Assembly (NCBI RefSeq): GCF_901001165.1
Contig: NW_021823477.1
Span: forward strand, 488,306-552,305
DNA: 64,000 nt
Direction of reading: 5' to 3'
From: Salmo trutta
Taxonomy: Eukaryota; Chordata; Actinopteri; Salmoniformes; Salmonidae
Positions 59,501-64,000 of the stretch are shown one piece after another. The position numbers and the translations under genes were made by a program. Each line of letters starts with the position of its first letter. Position 1 is the first letter of the stretch. Below the pieces are notes generated by a model that worked only from the letters and a program-made list of their open reading frames with translations, was not told where the DNA came from and made no database searches.

Positions 59501-62500
59501 AGACCTGCTGGGTCTACTACCATACTAATCTATATCAATGACCTGCTGGGTCTTCTACATACATACTAATCTATCAATGACCTGCTGGGTCTTCTACCAT
59601 ACTAATCTATATCAATGACCTGCTGGGTCTTCTACCATACTAATCTATATCAATGACCTGCTGGGTCTTCTACCATACTAATCTATATCAATGACCTGCT
59701 GGGTCTTCTACCATACTAATCTATATCAATGACCTGCTGGGTCTTCTACCATACTAATCTATATCAATGACCTGCTGGGTCTTCTACCATACTAATCTAT
59801 ATCAATGACCTGCTGGGTCTTCTACCATACTAATCTATATCAATGACCTGCTGGGTCTTCTACCTACTACTACTAATCTATCAATGACCTGCTGGGTCTT
59901 CTACCATACTAATATATCAATGACCTGCTGGGTCTACTACCATACTAATCTATATCAATGACCTGCTGGGTCTACTACCATACTAATCTATATCAATGAC
60001 CTGCTGGGTCTTCTACCATAACAATATCTATATCAATGACCTGCTGGGTCTTCTACCATACTATCTATATCAATGACCTGCTGGGTCTTCTACCATACTA
60101 ATCTATATCAATGACCTGCTGGGTCTACTACCATACTAATCTATATCAATGACCTGCTGGGTCTTCTACCATACTAATCTATATCAATGACCTGCTGGGT
60201 CTTCTACCATACTAATCTATATCAATGACCTGCTGGGTCTTCTACCATAACATACTAATCTATATCAATGACCTGCTGGTCTACTACCATACTAATCTAT
60301 ATCAATGACCTGCTGGGTCTACTACCATACTAATCTATATCAATGACCTGCTGGGTCTTCTACCATACATCTAATCTATCAATGACCTGCTGGGTCTACT
60401 ACCATACTAATCTATATCAATGACCTGCTGGGTCTTCTACCATACTAATCTATATCAATGACCTGCTGGGTCTTCTACCATACTAATCTATATCAATGAC
60501 CTGCTGGGTCTTCTACCATACTAATCTATATCAATGACCTGCTGGGTCTTCTACCATACTAATCTATATCAATGACCTGCTGGGTCTTCTACCATGTTAA
60601 TCTATATCAATGACCTGCTGGGTCTACTACCATACTAATCTATATCAATGACCTGCTGGGTCTACTACCATACTAATCTATATCAATGACCTGCTGGGTC
60701 TTCTACCATACTAATCTATATCAATGACCTGCTGGGTCTACTACCATACTAATCTATATCAATGACCTGCTGGGTCTTCTACCATACTATCTATATCAAT
60801 GACCTGCTGGGTCTTCTACCATACTAATCTAATCAATCAATGACCTGCTGGGTCTTCTACCATACTAATCTATATCAATGACCTGCTGGGTCTTCTACCA
60901 TACTAATCTATATCAATGACCTGCTGGGTCTTCTACCATAACATACTAATCTATATCAATGACCTGCTGGGTCTTCTACCATACTAATCTATATCAATGA
61001 CCTGCTGGGTCTACTACCATACTAATCTATATCAATGACCTGCTGGGTCTTCTACCATACTAATCTATATCAATGACCTGCTGGGTCTACTACCATACTA
61101 ATCTATATCAATGACCTGCTGGGTCTTCTACCATACTAATCTATATCAATGACCTGCTGGGTCTACTACCATACTAATCTATATCAATGACCTGCTGGGT
61201 CTTCTACCATAACATACTATCTATATCAATGACCTGCTGGGTCTCTACCATACTAATCTATATCAATGACCTGCTGGGTCTTCTACCATACTAATCTATA
61301 TCAATGACCTGCTGGGTCTACTACCATACTAATCTATATCAATGACCTGCTGGGTCTTCTACCATACTAATCTATATCAATGACCTGCTGGGTCTTCTAC
61401 CATAACATACTAATCTATATCAATGACCTGCTGGGTCTACTACCATACTAATCTATATCAATGACCTGCTGGGTCTACTACATACTAATCTATATCAATG
61501 ACCTGCTGGGTCTACTACCATACTAATCTATATCAATGACCTGCTGGGTCTTCTACCATACTAATCTATATCAATGACCTGCTGGGTCTACTACCATACT
61601 AATCTATATCAATGACCTGCTGGGTCTTCTACCATAACATACTAATCTATATCAATGACCTGCTGGGTCTACTACCATACTAATCTATATCAATGACCTG
61701 CTGGGTCTACTACCATACTAATCTATATCAATGACCTGCTGGGTCTACTACCATACTAATCTATATCAATGACCTGCTGGGTCTTCTACCATACTAATCT
61801 ATATCAATGACCTGCTGGGTCTTCTACCATACTAATCTATATCAATGACCTGCTGGGTCTTCTACCATACTAATCTATATCAATGACCTGCTGGGTCTTC
61901 TACCATACTAATCTATATCAATGACCTGCTGGGTCTTCTACCATACTAATCTATATCAATGACCTGCTGGGTCTTCTACCATACTAATCTATATCAATGA
62001 CCTGCTGGGTCTTCTACCATACTAATCTATATCAATGACCTGCTGGGTCTTCTACCATACTAATCTATATCAATGACCTGCTGGGTCTTCTACCATACTA
62101 ATCTATATCAATGACCTGCTGGGTCTTCTACCATACTAATCTATATCAATGACCTGCTGGGTCTTCACCATACTAATCTATATCAATGACCTGCTGGGTC
62201 TTCACCATACTAATCTATATCAATGACCTGCTGGGTCTACTACCATACTAATCTATATCAATGACCTGCTGGGTCTTCTACCATACTAATCTATATCAAT
62301 GACCTGCTGGGTCTTCTACCATACTAATCTATATCAATGACCTGCTGGGTCTACTACCATACTAATCTATATCAATGACCTGCTGGGTCTACTACCATAC
62401 TAATCTATATCAATGACCTGCTGGGTCTACTACCATACTAATCTATATCAATGACCTGCTGGGTCTACTACCATACTAATCTATATCAATGACCTGCTGG

Positions 62501-64000
62501 GTCTTCTACCATACTAATCTATATCAATGACCTGCTGGGTCTTCTACCATAACATACTAATCTATATCAATGACCTGCTGGGTCTTCTACCATAACATAC
62601 TAATCTATATCAATGACCTGCTGGGTCTTCTACCATACTAATCTATATCAATGACCTGCTGGGTCTTCGACCATACTAATCTATATCAATGACCTGCTGG
62701 GTCTACTACCATACTAATCTATATCAATGACCTGCTGGGTCTACTACCATACTAATCTATATCAATGACCTGCTGGGTCTTCTACCATACTAATCTATCA
62801 ATGACCTGCTGGGTCTACTACCATACTAATCTATATCAATGACCTGCTGGTCTACTACCATACTAATCTATATCAATGACCTGCTGGGTCTTACCATACA
62901 TACTATCTATATCAATGACCTGCTGGGTCTACTACCATACTAATCTATTCAATGACCTGCTGGGTCTTACCATACTAATCTATATCAATGACCTGCTGGG
63001 TCTACTACCATACTAATCTATATCAATGACCTGCTGGGTCTACCATATAATCTATCAATGACCTGCTGGGTCTACTACCATACTAATCTATATCAATGAC
63101 CTGCTGGGTCTTCTACCATACTAATCTATATCAATGACCTGCTGGGTCTTCTACCATACTAATCTATATCAATGACCTGCTGGGTCTTCTACCATACTAA
63201 CTATATCAATGACCTGCTGGGTCTTCTGCCATACTAATCTATTCAATGACCTGCTGGGTCTACTACCATACTAATCTATATCAATGACCTGCTGGGTCTA
63301 CTACCATACTAATCTATATCAATGACCTGCTGTGTCTACTACCATACTAATCTATATCAATGACCTGCTGGGTCTTCTACCATACTAATCTATATCAATG
63401 ACCTGCTGGGTCTTCTACCATACTAATCTATATCGACCTGCTGGGTCTTCTACCATAACATACTAATCTATATCAATGACCTGCTGGGTCTACTACCATA
63501 ACATACTAATCTATATCAATGACCTGCTGGGTCTTCTACCATACTAATCTATATCAATGACCTGCTGGGTCTTCGACCATACTAATCTATATCAATGACC
63601 TGCTGGGTCTACTACCATACTAATCTATATCAATGACCTGCTGGGTCTACTACCATACTAATCTATATCAATGACCTGCTGGGTCTTCTACCATACTAAT
63701 CTATATCAATGACCTGCTGGGTCTACTACCATCTAATCTATATCAATGACCTGCTGGGTCTACTACCATACTAATCTATATCACCTGCTGGGTCTTCTAC
63801 CATAACATACTATCTATATCAATGACCTGCTGGGTCTACTACCATACTAATCTATATCAATGACCTGCTGGTCGACTACCATACTAATCTATATCAAGAC
63901 CTGCTGGGTCTACTACCATACTAATCTATATCAATGACTGCTGGGTCTACTACCATATAATCTATATCAATGACCTGCTGGGGTCTACACATACTAATCT
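50548..64000. repeat. Giant minisatellite, 38-bp unit, about 350 copies, continues past the window
   Basis: 'ctatatcaatgacctgctgg' plus 'gtcttctaccatactaat' repeats every 38 bp. Two main variants, 'gtcttctacc' and 'gtctactacc', alternate without simple order, and a 43-bp form with 'ataacatactaa' recurs throughout. Rarer variants (accatgttaatc at about 52863, 57470 and 60594; cttcgacc) mark duplicated blocks. Up to about 55.0 kb the array has few indels; beyond that single-base losses and gains are common. 38 is not divisible by 3, so no long frame exists although each unit retains codons for IYINDLLG in one phase. Confidence 0.98.

Noticed and set aside
50548..64000. CRISPR-like regular repeats
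   Set aside because: Units are directly contiguous with no unique spacers, and the context is vertebrate; this is a minisatellite.

Overview
The window is vertebrate, and almost certainly salmonid fish, nuclear DNA. Fragments recognisable as the tRNA-Lys-type HpaI SINE head, the RSg-1-type LINE 3' tail, other salmonid tRNA-derived SINEs, a Tc1 transposase remnant, Gypsy-type LTRs (TGTCAC...GTGACA) and teleost-expanded immune genes (NLRC3-like, TRIM-like) all point the same way. I found no bacterial-style gene organisation, no CRISPR array and no convincing intact protein-coding gene.

The dominant feature is tandem repetition. About 28 separate minisatellite or microsatellite arrays, mostly with unrelated units of 29-74 bp, fill roughly 60% of the 64 kb. 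The largest are a 29-bp array (8.2-12.3 kb), a 58-bp array (21.3-28.5 kb), a 40-bp array (31.2-33.3 kb) and a 38-bp array that starts near 50.5 kb and runs off the window end. For several arrays the ancestral seed can be read directly. The 38-bp unit is a fragment of LINE reverse transcriptase (codons for IYINDL). The 58-bp unit is the acidic, stop-codon-containing end of an open frame. The ~45-bp 'gatctaggatcagg' unit, present at 7.3 and 14.8 kb, is the interior of a short palindromic mobile element. The 61-bp unit at 18.5 kb looks exonic.

Layout. 0-8.2 kb: nine small arrays, a solo LTR with a target duplication, and unique spacers. 8.2-12.3 kb: 29-bp array. 12.3-16 kb: SINE and LINE scraps, paralogous blocks also found at 3.1 kb, and a promoter-like stretch with ISRE and CRE sites. 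16-28.5 kb: arrays interleaved with candidate exons of one unrecognised plus-strand gene, whose last open segment merges into the 58-bp array. 28.5-34.3 kb: more arrays. 34.6-36.1 kb: decayed hAT transposase gene. 36.3-37.7 kb: 3' end of a Gypsy element with its LTR. 38.7-46.7 kb: two exons of an NLRC3-like gene, separated by a TTAA-flanked DNA element and a minus-strand LTR-retroelement remnant that itself carries an inserted LINE. 47-50.2 kb: Tc1 remnant, TRIM-like B-box/coiled-coil gene fragment ending in a CaaX box, and MITEs. 50.4-64 kb: RT fragment, SINE head and the 38-bp array.

The host genes seen (NLRC3-like, TRIM-like) belong to teleost innate-immune families that expand in tandem. 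All copies here appear broken, so the region reads as a decaying, repeat-driven, possibly subtelomere-like segment rather than a functional cluster. Family names for mobile elements rest on recognised motifs, not on a database search.
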